Assembly (NCBI RefSeq): GCF_000420025.1
Contig: NZ_ATUD01000012.1
Location: 1-64,000, forward strand
Source of the DNA: Patulibacter americanus DSM 16676
Lineage (GTDB): Bacteria; Actinomycetota; Thermoleophilia; Solirubrobacterales; Solirubrobacteraceae
Reading direction: 5' to 3'
Length of the DNA: 64,000 bases
Made by a program: the position numbers and the translations under genes. This document shows, piece after piece, positions 40,689 through 49,616 of this stretch (position 1 is its first letter; every line of letters begins with the position of its first letter). A model generated the notes under the pieces. The model was given only the letters and a program-made list of their open reading frames with translations, did no database searches and had not been told where the DNA came from.

Positions 40689-41978
40689 GTGCGCGCGCTC
40701 GGGGACCAGATGTTGCGGCGCACCATCAGAGACCGTCCGTCGTCCTCCTCCGCCACCTCCCGCACCCGCACGACGGGGGACGATGGTGCGGTGGACCGCA
40801 CCCCGCCCGGCGGCGCGAGCCCGGGGGGCCGGTGGTGGCGCGACGTCATCGCGGCCCGGGTGGTCCTGCTGCTCGTCGCGATGGCGGTGGTGCTCATCGG
40901 GCCCGCGGGCCCGTGGACCTGGCCGGCGATCGGCGTCGTGGCGGCGTGGGTCGCCGTCACCGGGGTCGTCGCCTGGCGGGCCGCATCCGGCGACGGCACG
41001 CGGCGGGCGATCGGCGTCCCCGTCGCGTTCATCGACGTGCTCGTGATCCTCGCCGGCGTCGCCACGACCGGGGGCACCGAGTCGGACATGCGCTGGCTGC
41101 TCCTGGCGGTCCCGGCGACGTGGGCCGCGATCGCGACCCCGTCCTTCGTGCTCCTGGCCGGCTCGGCCGCCGTCGGCTACGCCGTCGTGGCGGCCACCGA
41201 CCTCGGGGCGGAGGGGGCGCTCGAGACCGCCGTCCGGTTCCTCGTCCTCTACGCCGGGGCGACGGTCTTCGCGCGTCTGGCCGCGAAGGGGCACGCCCGC
41301 GCCGACGCGATGCGCCTGACCCTCGAGCGTTCGCGAGCGGAGCACGCCGAGGAGCTCGCGGCCCGGGAGCGCCTGCACCACGAGCGCCTCACCGCACGCC
41401 TGCACGACGGACCGCTGCAGCTCGTCTCGAGCGCGTACCAGGACATCGAGGAGCACCGGGCGGGGGAGGAGATCGACTTCGCGCTCGTCAGCGACACGCT
41501 CCAGCGCAGCATCGCGGCGATGCGCGACATGACCCGCGACCTCTACGCCTCCGTGCTCGACGACGCGGGTCTGGCGGCGGCGCTCGGGCACGCCGCGGCG
41601 CAGGTGCAGCAGCAGGGCGGACCGCCGGTCACCGTCGAGGTGGGCGTCTCGTCCTCAGGGGCGCACGACGGCCTCCTGGTCGCGGCCACGCACGAGCTGC
41701 TCACGAACGTCCGCAAGCACGCGCACGCGACCCATGCGAGCGTCGTGGTCTCGCGCGGACCGGACGGCACGATCGTCCTGGCGGTCCGCGACGACGGCGT
41801 GGGGATGACGCCGGAGGACCGGGCGGACGCCATCGCGCGCGGCCACATCGGGCTCGACGCCACCGGTCGTCGCGTCGCGAGCGCGGGCGGGCGGGTCCGC
41901 TACGACGACGGCGAGCCGGGGACGACGGTCGTCGTGCTCGTCCCGGAGGCGCCCGACGCGCAGGGCGCCCCGGCCTGA
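40689..41978 (+). CDS. Sensor histidine kinase, NarL-type (HisKA_3)
   Basis: 429 residues. An N-terminal polar stretch is followed by about five or six membrane segments (about 53-200), then a coiled linker, the HisKA_3 dimerisation domain with phospho-acceptor His in ARLHDGPLQLVSSAY, and an ATPase domain with THELLTNVRKHAHATHA (N-box) and VRDDGVGM (G1). C-terminal PGTTVVVLVPEA is typical. There is no extracellular sensor domain, so the membrane part itself may sense the signal. No LuxR-type response regulator is adjacent. The start is uncertain: GTG at 40689 gives a 50-residue polar leader; a later GTG near 40791 is possible. Confidence 0.85.
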   Translation: MRALGDQMLRRTIRDRPSSSSATSRTRTTGDDGAVDRTPPGGASPGGRWWRDVIAARVVLLLVAMAVVLIGPAGPWTWPAIGVVAAWVAVTGVVAWRAASGDGTRRAIGVPVAFIDVLVILAGVATTGGTESDMRWLLLAVPATWAAIATPSFVLLAGSAAVGYAVVAATDLGAEGALETAVRFLVLYAGATVFARLAAKGHARADAMRLTLERSRAEHAEELAARERLHHERLTARLHDGPLQLVSSAYQDIEEHRAGEEIDFALVSDTLQRSIAAMRDMTRDLYASVLDDAGLAAALGHAAAQVQQQGGPPVTVEVGVSSSGAHDGLLVAATHELLTNVRKHAHATHASVVVSRGPDGTIVLAVRDDGVGMTPEDRADAIARGHIGLDATGRRVASAGGRVRYDDGEPGTTVVVLVPEAPDAQGAPA

Positions 41979-42030
41979 GTGGCCGGCAGCTCGTCGTTTG
42001 ACGCCGCCGCGGCGGGGGCACTTGAGAGAC

Positions 42031-43146
42031 ATGCCTCCCCGCGTCGTCGACGTCCCGACCAGCGCCCCGGGGGTCCTCGCCGCCACGGCGCCGCGCACGC
42101 TCTCCGTCCCCACCGTCGTGGGCATCGGCACGGCGCTGCCGCCCACCCGCACGCAGGCCGAGGCGTGGGACGGGTTCTTCAAGGAGCACTTCGGCGGCCG
42201 GACGGTGCCGGAGCAGATCTTCATGAACAGCGGGGTCGAGACCCGCCACGGCGCGGTCGACCCGTTCGAGGAGGACGTCCGCGAGTGGGGGACGGAGCGA
42301 CGGATGCAGCGGTTCCTCGAGGAGGGCCTGCCGCTGGGGCGCGAGGCGATCGAGGCGTGCATCGCCGACGCCGGCATCGACCGGGCCGACATCGGGCAGC
42401 TCACCGTCGTCTCGTGCACGGGCTACGCCACTCCGGGCCTCGACATCCTGCTCGCGCGCGACCTGGGCCTGGACGACAGCGTCCAGCGGCTGCACATCGG
42501 CCACATGGGCTGCTACGCCGCCGTCCCGGGACTGGCGGCGGTCTCGGACGCCACCGCGGCCCGCGACAAGGTCTCGATCATGCTCTGCCTGGAGCTGACG
42601 TCGCTGCACCTGCAGCCGCCGACGCGCAACCTCGAGCAGGTCGTGGCGCACGCGCTCTTCTCCGACGCCGCGGTCGCCACGGCGGTGGCGCCGAACGCGC
42701 CGAAGGGCTTCGAGGTCGTCGACTTCGTCGCTCGGACGGACGTCGAGCACATGGGCAAGATGCGCTGGGACATCACGGACCGCGGGTTCCTGATGTCGCT
42801 TTCGTCGAAGGTCCCGAAGGTGCTCGAGAAGCACGTCGCGGGCGTCGTCGATGAGCTGCTCGCGCCCCGCGGCCTGACGCCGGAGGACGTGCGCGGCTGG
42901 GCCGTGCACCCCGGCGGCCCGCGCATCATCGACGTGGTCTGCGAGCGCCTGGGCCTGCCCGAGGAGGAGCTCGAGGAGACCGCCGCCGTCCTGCGCGACC
43001 ACGGCAACTGCTCGTCGGCGACCGTCCTGATGGTGCTCGACCGCATCCGTCAGCGGCGCGACCTCGCCGACGGCGACCCGGTGATCTTCATGGCGTTCGG
43101 GCCGGGCCTGACGCTCTACGCCGCGCTGCTGCGCGTCCGCGCCTGA
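42031..43146 (+). CDS. Type III polyketide synthase (chalcone/stilbene synthase family)
   Basis: 371 residues. Homodimeric ketosynthase that extends acyl-CoA starters with malonyl-CoA to resorcinol, pyrone or phloroglucinol products. The Cys-His-Asn triad is clear: Cys161 in GHMGCYAAVPG, His293 in AVHPGGPRII, Asn326 in HGNCSSATV. FGPGLTLYAALLR at the C-terminus is the family GFGPG loop. The cysteine neighbourhood and TGYATPGLDILLARDLG are unlike tetrahydroxynaphthalene synthase (RppA) and closer to alkylresorcinol/alkylpyrone-type enzymes. A methyltransferase and an FAD hydroxylase follow, suggesting tailoring of a phenolic product. Confidence 0.9.
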   Translation: MPPRVVDVPTSAPGVLAATAPRTLSVPTVVGIGTALPPTRTQAEAWDGFFKEHFGGRTVPEQIFMNSGVETRHGAVDPFEEDVREWGTERRMQRFLEEGLPLGREAIEACIADAGIDRADIGQLTVVSCTGYATPGLDILLARDLGLDDSVQRLHIGHMGCYAAVPGLAAVSDATAARDKVSIMLCLELTSLHLQPPTRNLEQVVAHALFSDAAVATAVAPNAPKGFEVVDFVARTDVEHMGKMRWDITDRGFLMSLSSKVPKVLEKHVAGVVDELLAPRGLTPEDVRGWAVHPGGPRIIDVVCERLGLPEEELEETAAVLRDHGNCSSATVLMVLDRIRQRRDLADGDPVIFMAFGPGLTLYAALLRVRA

Positions 43147-43157
43147 CCCGGCGGGTG

Positions 43158-43934
43158 CTAGGCCGCGGGCGGTCCCGCGTGGCCCGCGGCGTGCTCGGCC
43201 GGCGTCCTGCCCGTGCCGGGTGCCCCCGCGTCCTTCACGCCGACGCCCTGGTAGACCGCGGCGAGCGAGCCCGTGCGGACCATCTCCACCCGCTGGGAGC
43301 GCCCGAGCGCGAAGCCCGCGAACGCCCGTGCGGCGGGGCGGATGCCGTGCACCCACAGCGTGACGCCATGACGCGCGCACAGCGCCTGCAGCCGTGCGGG
43401 GTCGACGAACAGCGCCGGGTCGTGGCAGGCCGGCGGCGGACCGCCGTGGATCCGCTCACCGATCGTCACGAGGACCAGCCGCGCGAGGGGCGTCTGGTTG
43501 ATCGTGTCGCAGACGAACGTGCCACCCGGGCGCAGGACGCGCAGCGCCTCGGCGACCGTTCCTTCGAGGTCGGTGACGTGCTCGAGGATCTCGCCGGCGA
43601 CGACGACGTCGAAGCTCGCGTCGGCGAACGGCAGGTCCGCCGCGTCGGCCTTGACCGCGTGGACGCCGTGCGCCTCGGCGACCGCGAGGCCCGGCTCGGA
43701 CAGGTCCACGCCGACGTGCTCGTAGCCGTGGACGTGCGGCGCGAGCAGGCCACCGCCGCAGCCGACGTCGAGCAGCCGGCCGCCCCCGGCGGGCGCCGGG
43801 GGGATGAGCTGCGCGCGGCTGCGGGCGAGCCAGTGCAGGGAGCAGAACGGGCCGAGCGGATCCCACCACCGGTCGGCGAGGTCGTCGTACTGCCGCAGGT
43901 CGTTCGGGGCGCGGCGCGGGGGCTCGGGGCTCAC
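43158..43934 (-). CDS. UbiG-like SAM methyltransferase
   Basis: 258 residues. Similar in layout to UbiG O-methyltransferases: LRQYDDLADRWWDPLGPFCS at the N-terminus, then LLDVGCGGGLLAPHV (motif I), VGVDLSEPGLAVAEA, FDVVVAGEILEHVTD and VLRPGGTFVCDTINQTPLAR. UbiG methylates polyprenyl-hydroxybenzene rings; next to a type III PKS and a phenol hydroxylase-like enzyme, methylation of an alkylresorcinol-derived ring is plausible. The GTG start lies 6 nt after TAGGCT. The C-terminal 30 residues are Gly/Ala-rich. Confidence 0.85.
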   Translation of the reverse strand: MSPEPPRRAPNDLRQYDDLADRWWDPLGPFCSLHWLARSRAQLIPPAPAGGGRLLDVGCGGGLLAPHVHGYEHVGVDLSEPGLAVAEAHGVHAVKADAADLPFADASFDVVVAGEILEHVTDLEGTVAEALRVLRPGGTFVCDTINQTPLARLVLVTIGERIHGGPPPACHDPALFVDPARLQALCARHGVTLWVHGIRPAARAFAGFALGRSQRVEMVRTGSLAAVYQGVGVKDAGAPGTGRTPAEHAAGHAGPPAA

Positions 43935-44041
43935 CCGGCGAGCCTAGCGGCGCGCGGGGCCGGCGTCTCGCGTCGTCGCCCGTCGCGGGGTGCGTGCGCC
44001 GCGGGAGTCACGCCACGCCCGCCGGCCCTAGGGTGGCGCGG

Positions 44042-45697
44042 GTGAGCGGCGCCGCCCCCGATCCCGTCGTCGTGGTCGGCCTCGGTCCCGTCGGCGCGAC
44101 GGTCGCGCTGTTGCTGGCGGGGCAGGGCGTGCGGGTGGTGGCGGTCGAGCGCGACGAGGCGGTCTACCCGCATCCCCGCGCCGTCGCGCTCGACGACGAC
44201 GCCCTGCGGGTGCTGCACGCGGCCGGTGCGCTCGACGGCCTGAGCCTGCGTGCCGGCGACACCGTGCGGCTGCGCGGCGCCGACGGCGGGCCGCTCGTCG
44301 TGCTGCCGCCGCCCCCGACGACCACGGGCCACCCGGCGCTGGCGTTCTTCCGGCAGCCCGAGCTCGAGCGGCTGCTGCGGGCGCGGCTGGCCGTCGAGCC
44401 GCTCGTCGAGGTGCGCCTGGGCGTCGAGGTCGCGGCGGTCCGGCAGGACGGGCGTGGCGCGACGCTCACGGTGCGGGCCGCCGACGGAGGCGGTGGCGAG
44501 GAGACGGTCCGGGCCTCCTACGTGCTGGCGTGCGACGGCGGGCGCAGCGCGATCCGCCGGGGCCTGGGGATCCGGCTCGTGGGGCGCACGTCGGGGCAGC
44601 GCTGGCTCGTCGTCGACACGGCGGCACCTGTCCCGCCGCGGGCGCCCGTCGCCTCGGCCGTCGCGGGTCCGGCGCAGGCCGGGGTCGCGCCGACCGCTCC
44701 GGGCTCGGCGCCCGCGCCGGCCGCGTTCGCCCCGGAGGACTTCGAGTTCGTCTGCGACCCCCGGCGACCCTGGGTGCACGGCCCGCTGCCGGGCGGCGAG
44801 CACCGGTGGGAGTTCCTGCTCGGGCCGGGGGAGGACGCCGCGGCGATCGAGCGGTCCGGGGTCGTCGCCGACCTCCTGAGCGCCCGGCTCGGCGGGCCGG
44901 CCCCGGCGGTGCGGCGGGCCGCGGTCTACGTCTTTCATGCCCGCGTCGCCGCACGCTGGCGGGTCGGGCGGATCCTGCTCCTGGGCGACGCGGCGCACCT
45001 GGCGCCGCCGTTCGCGGGGCAGGGTCTCGGGGCGGGGCTGCGCGACGCGCACAACCTCGCGTGGAAGGTCGCGGTCGTCGTGCGCGACGAGGCGGCCGCG
45101 GGGGTCCTCGACTCCTACGCCGCCGAGCGCCGGCCGCACGTCGTCCGGATGACCGTGCTGGCCGAGGCCCTGGGCGCCGTGGTCCAGCTGCGCCGTCGGC
45201 GCGCGGCCCGGGTGCGCGACGGGGTGATGCGCGCCCTCGCCCGCCGGGCCGGGGTGCAGGCCTGGGTCGCCCGCGGGGGCTGGAAGCCGCCCTCGGCGAT
45301 CCGCCGCGGTCTGGTGGCGTCCGGGGCCCACGGGTGGCGCGCGGGCGAGCCGCTGCCCCAGGGGCCCGGGGCGCCGCCGGTCGGACCGGGCTGGAGCTGG
45401 GCCGGCGGCGATGCGTCCGCAGTGGCCGCGTCGTCGTCTCCGCCCGCTTCACCCGTGTGGCCCGGCAGCACAGATGCCGTCACTGCGGCGTGGCTCGCCC
45501 CGGCCCACGCCGCTCTCGTGCGGCCCGACGGCGTCGTCTTCGGGACGGCGGAGCGCGGCGGCGAGGACGCCCTGCGGCGCGCGGCGGAGGCGGCGCTGGG
45601 CGGCCCGCTGGCCGGTCTCGCGCCGCCGCCCGACGGCGCCCGCGCCGCGGGTCGGCCGGGACCGCCCGGCGTCACCCCGCCGCGAACCCCACGGTGA
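44042..45697 (+). CDS. FAD-dependent aromatic hydroxylase (MhpA/PHBH-type)
   Basis: 551 residues. Class A flavoprotein monooxygenase. FAD motifs: VVVVGLGPVGATVALLLAGQ near the N-terminus (GxGxxG), VLACDGGRSAIRRGLGI (DG motif), and ILLLGDAAHLAPPFAGQGLG (GD motif), followed by LRDAHNLAWKVAVVVR. The length fits the 3-(3-hydroxyphenyl)propionate hydroxylase group, which carries a C-terminal thioredoxin-like extension. In this setting it is a good candidate for ring hydroxylation of the type III PKS product. The GTG start lies 7 nt after TAGGGT. The 3' end overlaps the convergent DUF1772 gene by 26 bp. Confidence 0.88.
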   Translation: MSGAAPDPVVVVGLGPVGATVALLLAGQGVRVVAVERDEAVYPHPRAVALDDDALRVLHAAGALDGLSLRAGDTVRLRGADGGPLVVLPPPPTTTGHPALAFFRQPELERLLRARLAVEPLVEVRLGVEVAAVRQDGRGATLTVRAADGGGGEETVRASYVLACDGGRSAIRRGLGIRLVGRTSGQRWLVVDTAAPVPPRAPVASAVAGPAQAGVAPTAPGSAPAPAAFAPEDFEFVCDPRRPWVHGPLPGGEHRWEFLLGPGEDAAAIERSGVVADLLSARLGGPAPAVRRAAVYVFHARVAARWRVGRILLLGDAAHLAPPFAGQGLGAGLRDAHNLAWKVAVVVRDEAAAGVLDSYAAERRPHVVRMTVLAEALGAVVQLRRRRAARVRDGVMRALARRAGVQAWVARGGWKPPSAIRRGLVASGAHGWRAGEPLPQGPGAPPVGPGWSWAGGDASAVAASSSPPASPVWPGSTDAVTAAWLAPAHAALVRPDGVVFGTAERGGEDALRRAAEAALGGPLAGLAPPPDGARAAGRPGPPGVTPPRTPR

Positions 45698-46154
45698 TCA
45701 GCCCTGCCGCGACCGCCCCGGCGACCGACCGCACGTGGTTGGCGAGCGTCCAGTCCCGGGCGTAGGCGGCCCACCGCGCGGCGGCGTCGGCCGCGTGCGG
45801 GTCGGCGGCCGCGAGCGCGTCGTTCAGCGGCACGCTGCGCACGACGGTCACGCCGAAGACGCCGACGACGAAGAGCACGCCCCCGGCGATCAGCCACGGG
45901 GACTCCGGGGCGCCACGGCGGGCCAGGCCGAGGACGACCAGGCCGCCGCACGCGGCGGTCGAGCCGAGCAGCAGCGTCATGAACGCCGGGGTCACCGCGG
46001 CGCGGTTGATCTCCTGCATCGCCACCGTCGAGGCCGCGGGCGCCAGCCGGTTCAGCGCGGGCATCACGAAGGTCGAGAACGCGGCCAGCGCACCCGCCGA
46101 CAGACCGCAGCCGACGGCGGTGAGCAGCGTCGCCGCCGCCGGGAGGCCGGTCAT
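45672..46154 (-). CDS. DUF1772 (anthrone oxygenase-like) membrane protein
   Basis: 160 residues with four membrane segments. GLSAGALAAFSTFVMPALNRL and MQEINRAAVTPAFM are typical of DUF1772, whose characterised members include cofactor-free anthrone oxygenases of polyketide pathways. The conserved NRAAVTP region is present. It overlaps the upstream NmrA-like gene by 4 bp. A link with the neighbouring polyketide genes is possible, but these two genes look like a separate unit divergent from an AraC regulator. Confidence 0.82.
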   Translation of the reverse strand: MTGLPAAATLLTAVGCGLSAGALAAFSTFVMPALNRLAPAASTVAMQEINRAAVTPAFMTLLLGSTAACGGLVVLGLARRGAPESPWLIAGGVLFVVGVFGVTVVRSVPLNDALAAADPHAADAAARWAAYARDWTLANHVRSVAGAVAAGLITVGFAAG

Positions 46155-47185
46155 CGGACCGGCTCCGCCGCCGTCGTGGTCGGTCCCGCGCCCGCTGCCG
46201 CGCCCGCTGAGAACGCGCCCGCCGCCGCGGCGTCGCGCGCGAACGCCGCGAAGCTCCGCGGCGGCCGGCCGAGGGCCCGGAGGACGCCGTCGGCCGGGGT
46301 CGCGTTGCGGCCGTCGAGGACCTCGGTGAACAGGTAGGTCATGAGCCCGACGACCTCGGGCGGTACGCCGTCCGCCGTCAGGGCGCCGGTGAACGCGTCG
46401 AGCGGGATCGGGACGAACGCGACGTCGCGGCCCGACGCCCCCGCGACGGCCGCGACCGCCTCATGGAACGTGAGCGCCTCCGGGCCCGTGACGACGTACG
46501 TCTCGCCGGCGTGGCCGTCCTCCGTGAGCGCGGCGACGGCGACGTCCGCCACGTCGTCGAGGTCGACGAACGGCTCGCGGACGCCGCCGGCGACGGGCAG
46601 GGCGAGCTCGCCCTGCAGGACGGGGTCGAGGAAGAAGCTCTCGCTGAAGTTCTGTGCGAACCAGCTCGACCGCACCACGGTGCACGGCACGCCGACGGCG
46701 CGGACGAGCTCCTCGGCGCGCTGGGCCTCGGTCTCGCCGCGGCCCGAGAGCAGCACGAGCCGCTCGACGCCGGCGGCGGCCGCGCGGGCGGCGAACGCGG
46801 CGACGGTCTCGGCGGCACCGGGCACGGCCAGGTCCGGGACGTACGCCAGGTACGCGGCGGTGCAGCCGCGCAGCGCCGCGTCCCACGTGCTCGCGTCGTC
46901 CCAGTCGAACGCCGGCGTGGTGGTGCGCGAGCCGCTCCGCACGGCGAAGCCGCGGGATCGCAGGCGTTCGGTGACCCGCCGGCCGGTCTTGCCGGTGGCG
47001 CTCGTGACGAGGACCAGGGCGTCGCGGGACGGGGCGACCGCGGTCGGGGTGGAGGCGCGCGGCCCGGCTGCGCCTTGCGGTCCGTGGGCGGCGTGCGGTA
47101 CGGCGGCGGCGTCGGCCCTGGCGGCGGCGTCCGCCTCGGCGGCGGGCGTTCCGGAAGGCGTGGGGTCCTGCGGGGTGTGGGTCAT
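46151..47185 (-). CDS. NmrA-like NAD(P)-binding protein
   Basis: 344 residues. The first 50 residues are a low-complexity Ala/Pro/Thr tail. From about residue 55 the atypical-SDR/NmrA fold follows: VLVTSATGKTGRRVTERLRS as the nucleotide motif, AYLAYVPDLAVPGAAETV, VERLVLLSGRGE, RSSWFAQNFSESFF and FVDLDDVADVAVAAL. Homologues are annotated as NAD(P)H:quinone oxidoreductase-like or redox-sensing proteins. It leads a two-gene operon with DUF1772, divergent from an AraC regulator that probably controls it. Confidence 0.85.
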   Translation of the reverse strand: MTHTPQDPTPSGTPAAEADAAARADAAAVPHAAHGPQGAAGPRASTPTAVAPSRDALVLVTSATGKTGRRVTERLRSRGFAVRSGSRTTTPAFDWDDASTWDAALRGCTAAYLAYVPDLAVPGAAETVAAFAARAAAAGVERLVLLSGRGETEAQRAEELVRAVGVPCTVVRSSWFAQNFSESFFLDPVLQGELALPVAGGVREPFVDLDDVADVAVAALTEDGHAGETYVVTGPEALTFHEAVAAVAGASGRDVAFVPIPLDAFTGALTADGVPPEVVGLMTYLFTEVLDGRNATPADGVLRALGRPPRSFAAFARDAAAAGAFSAGAAAGAGPTTTAAEPVR

Positions 47186-47267
47186 GGGGACGATCCAACC
47201 ACCGCGGAGCGAGACGGAGAATGGCCTCAACTCGCAAATCCATGTGTCAGCGTCTACGCTGCGCCCC

Positions 47268-48296
47268 ATGGACGCCGTGGCGGGACTGCTCGACGGGCCG
47301 CGGGCGCGCGGCGCGTTCCTCCTGCGCTCGGTCCTCGAGCCGCCGTGGGCGCTGCGCGTGCAGGACGAGGCGCCGCTCACGGTCGTGGCCGTCGTGCGCG
47401 GGACCGCGTGGCTGCTGCCCGACGACGGCGAGGCGGCGCGGTTGGTCGAGGGCGACGTCGCCGTCCTCCGGGGCCCCGGCGCCTACCGCGTGGCGGACGA
47501 CCCGGCGACCGCGCCCCAGGCCGTCATCCATCCCGGCCAGCGGTGCACCACGCCCGACGGGACGGAGACGGTGCGGTTGACCGGCCAGGGCGTGCGGGCG
47601 TGGGGGACGGGGCAGGACGGCGAGACGGTCCTGCTCACCGGCACGTACGAGCATCGTGCCGAGGTCAGCGAGCGCCTGCTGCGGGCGCTGCCGGCGGTGC
47701 TCGTGCTGCGCGAGGCGGAGTGGGACTGCCCGCTCGTCCCGCTCTTGGCGGGCGAGATCGGGAAGGACGAGCCGGGGCAGGAGGCCGTGCTGGATCGCCT
47801 GCTCGACCTGCTGCTGATCGCGGTGCTGCGCGCGTGGTTCGCCCGGCCCGAGGCCGACGCCCCGGGCTGGTACCGGGCGCACGCGGATCCCGTGGTCGGT
47901 CCCGCGCTGCGGCTGCTGCACGACGCGCCGGAGCGGTCGTGGACCGTCGCGAACCTCGCCCGCGAGGTCGGCGCGTCGCGGGCGGCGCTGGCGCGACGGT
48001 TCGGCGAGCTCGTCGGCGAGCCGCCCATGACGTTCCTCACGAGTTGGCGGATCGCCCTCGCCGCCGACCTGCTGCTCGAGCCGGGCGCCACCGTCGGCTC
48101 CGTCGCCCCACGGGTCGGCTACGGCAGCGCGTTCGCCCTCAGCACGGCGTTCAAGCGTCTGCGGGGCATGAGCCCGCAGGCGTGGCGGGCGCGGGCCGCG
48201 GCTCCCGGGGAGGCCTCTCCCGTCGGCGGCGCGGGAGACGTCCTCGAGGCGGGCGCGGAAGACGCCACCGCGGCCGCCGGTAGCGTGGCCGCATGA
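47268..48296 (+). CDS. AraC family transcriptional regulator
   Basis: 342 residues. An N-terminal cupin-like AraC ligand domain (about 1-180, AraC_binding_2/cupin_6 type: VVRGTAWLLPDDGEAARLVE) is followed by a C-terminal double helix-turn-helix (about 215-315): WTVANLAREVGASRAALARRF and VGSVAPRVGYGSAFALSTAF, ending with the family RLRGMSPQAWR. TACGCT lies 7 nt before the start. Divergent from the NmrA/DUF1772 operon, its likely target. It overlaps the following GNAT gene by 4 bp. Confidence 0.92.
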   Translation: MDAVAGLLDGPRARGAFLLRSVLEPPWALRVQDEAPLTVVAVVRGTAWLLPDDGEAARLVEGDVAVLRGPGAYRVADDPATAPQAVIHPGQRCTTPDGTETVRLTGQGVRAWGTGQDGETVLLTGTYEHRAEVSERLLRALPAVLVLREAEWDCPLVPLLAGEIGKDEPGQEAVLDRLLDLLLIAVLRAWFARPEADAPGWYRAHADPVVGPALRLLHDAPERSWTVANLAREVGASRAALARRFGELVGEPPMTFLTSWRIALAADLLLEPGATVGSVAPRVGYGSAFALSTAFKRLRGMSPQAWRARAAAPGEASPVGGAGDVLEAGAEDATAAAGSVAA

Positions 48297-48769
48297 GCGA
48301 CCGCGCCGCGATCCCCGTCCGCCCGCTGCGCGAGAGCGACCGCGAGGCGTGGGGCGCGCTCTGGGACGGCTACCTGGCGTTCTACGAGGAGGACCTCGAC
48401 CCGCAGGTGACCGAGGTGAGCTTCGCGCGGCTGTGTGCGGGTGACGGCGTCTTCGGGTTCGTCGCCTGCGACGCGGACGACCGGCCGATCGGCCTGGTCC
48501 ACGCGATGCTGCACCCGTCGACGTGGTCGCCCGGCGGCTACTGCTACCTCGAGGACCTCTTCGTCGGCCCGGACGCCCGCACGGGCGGCGTCGGGCGCGC
48601 CCTGATCGAGACCGTCGCGACCGAGGCCCGGCGCCGCGGCGCCACCAAGCTCTACTGGCAGACGGACCACGACAACGCCCGCGCCCGCGCGCTCTATGAC
48701 CAGGTCGCGACGCTGGAGAAGGTCGTCCTCTACGGCCGTGAGCTCGGGGGCGACGCACCTGCGGGGTAG
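48293..48769 (+). CDS. GNAT family N-acetyltransferase
   Basis: 158 residues. GNAT fold with VRPLRESDREAWGALWDGYL at the N-terminus, YLEDLFVGPDARTGGVGRAL as the acetyl-CoA binding motif A, and TKLYWQTDHDNARARALYDQ near the C-terminus, a pattern common in actinobacterial acetyltransferases of unknown substrate. ATGA overlap with the AraC gene, and TAGCGT 6 nt before its start may also give it its own leaderless transcript. Confidence 0.9.
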   Translation: MSDRAAIPVRPLRESDREAWGALWDGYLAFYEEDLDPQVTEVSFARLCAGDGVFGFVACDADDRPIGLVHAMLHPSTWSPGGYCYLEDLFVGPDARTGGVGRALIETVATEARRRGATKLYWQTDHDNARARALYDQVATLEKVVLYGRELGGDAPAG

Positions 48770-48779
48770 CGTGCGGGCC

Positions 48780-49589
48780 ATGCACCAGGCGCGCGTCGAG
48801 CAGACGCCCGAAGGCTTGATCCCCGCCGACGACGGTTGGTGGGTCCTGAACCTCGAGGAGATCGCGTGGGACCACGCCGAGGACGGCGGCAGGTGGTGCG
48901 CGTTCGAGTCGCCGCAGGCACCGTCGCCGACCCTCGGCATCGGCGTGCACGTGCTGCAGCCGGGCGAGGCGAACGGCAAGTACCACCTGGAGGACGACGA
49001 GGAGAGCTTCCTCGTGCTCGCCGGCGAGTGCCTGCTCATCGTCGAGGGCGAGGAGCGGCGGATGCGGCAGTGGGACGTCTTCCACTGCCCGCCCGGCACG
49101 GCCCACATCACCGTCGGGGCGGGGGACGGGCCGTGCGCGATCCTCATGGCGGGCACGCGCACGGCGGCGGGCGTCACGACCTATCCGCCCGACGCGGTGG
49201 CGGCGCGGTACGGCGCCGACGTGCCGGAGGAGACGACCGACCCGAGGGTCGCCTACGCCGGCCGGCCGCCGATCGAGCGGGCGACCTCGCCGTGGGCGTC
49301 GGTCGTCGCCGAGGCGTCCGCCCCCGAGGGCGCGCACCCCGAGCCGTCCGCCTCCGGGGACGCGAACGCCGACCCGTCCCCAGACGACCTGCGCCGGCAG
49401 GTCGCCGTGCTCTCCGCCGCGCTCGGCATGCGGGAGCCGCTGTGGGACGTCCCGCCGATCGTCCGGCAGCACGTACGGGACGGGGAGCTCGTCAAGGCCG
49501 TGCGGGAGCTCCGGCGTGGGGTGCCCGGCAGGATCGGCCTACTCGAGGCCAAGCGGATGGTCGACGCGCTGGGAGAGCGCTCGACCTGA
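48780..49589 (+). CDS. Cupin-domain protein
   Basis: 269 residues. A cupin barrel (about 15-135) has metal-site features GEANGKYHLEDDEESFLVLAG and WDVFHCPPGTAHI. The region 165-205 is a disordered Pro/Ala/Ser linker. The C-terminal part, about 205-269 (VAVLSAALGMREPLWDVPP then LVKAVRELRR), reads as a small helical domain of the ribosomal L7/L12 C-terminal-like type, ending LLEAKRMVDALGE. The start is the ATG 7 nt after TAGCGT. No enzyme function can be assigned. Confidence 0.78.
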   Translation: MHQARVEQTPEGLIPADDGWWVLNLEEIAWDHAEDGGRWCAFESPQAPSPTLGIGVHVLQPGEANGKYHLEDDEESFLVLAGECLLIVEGEERRMRQWDVFHCPPGTAHITVGAGDGPCAILMAGTRTAAGVTTYPPDAVAARYGADVPEETTDPRVAYAGRPPIERATSPWASVVAEASAPEGAHPEPSASGDANADPSPDDLRRQVAVLSAALGMREPLWDVPPIVRQHVRDGELVKAVRELRRGVPGRIGLLEAKRMVDALGERST

Positions 49590-49616
49590 GGGCCGGCCGC
49601 ACGCCCGTGCGAAGGC

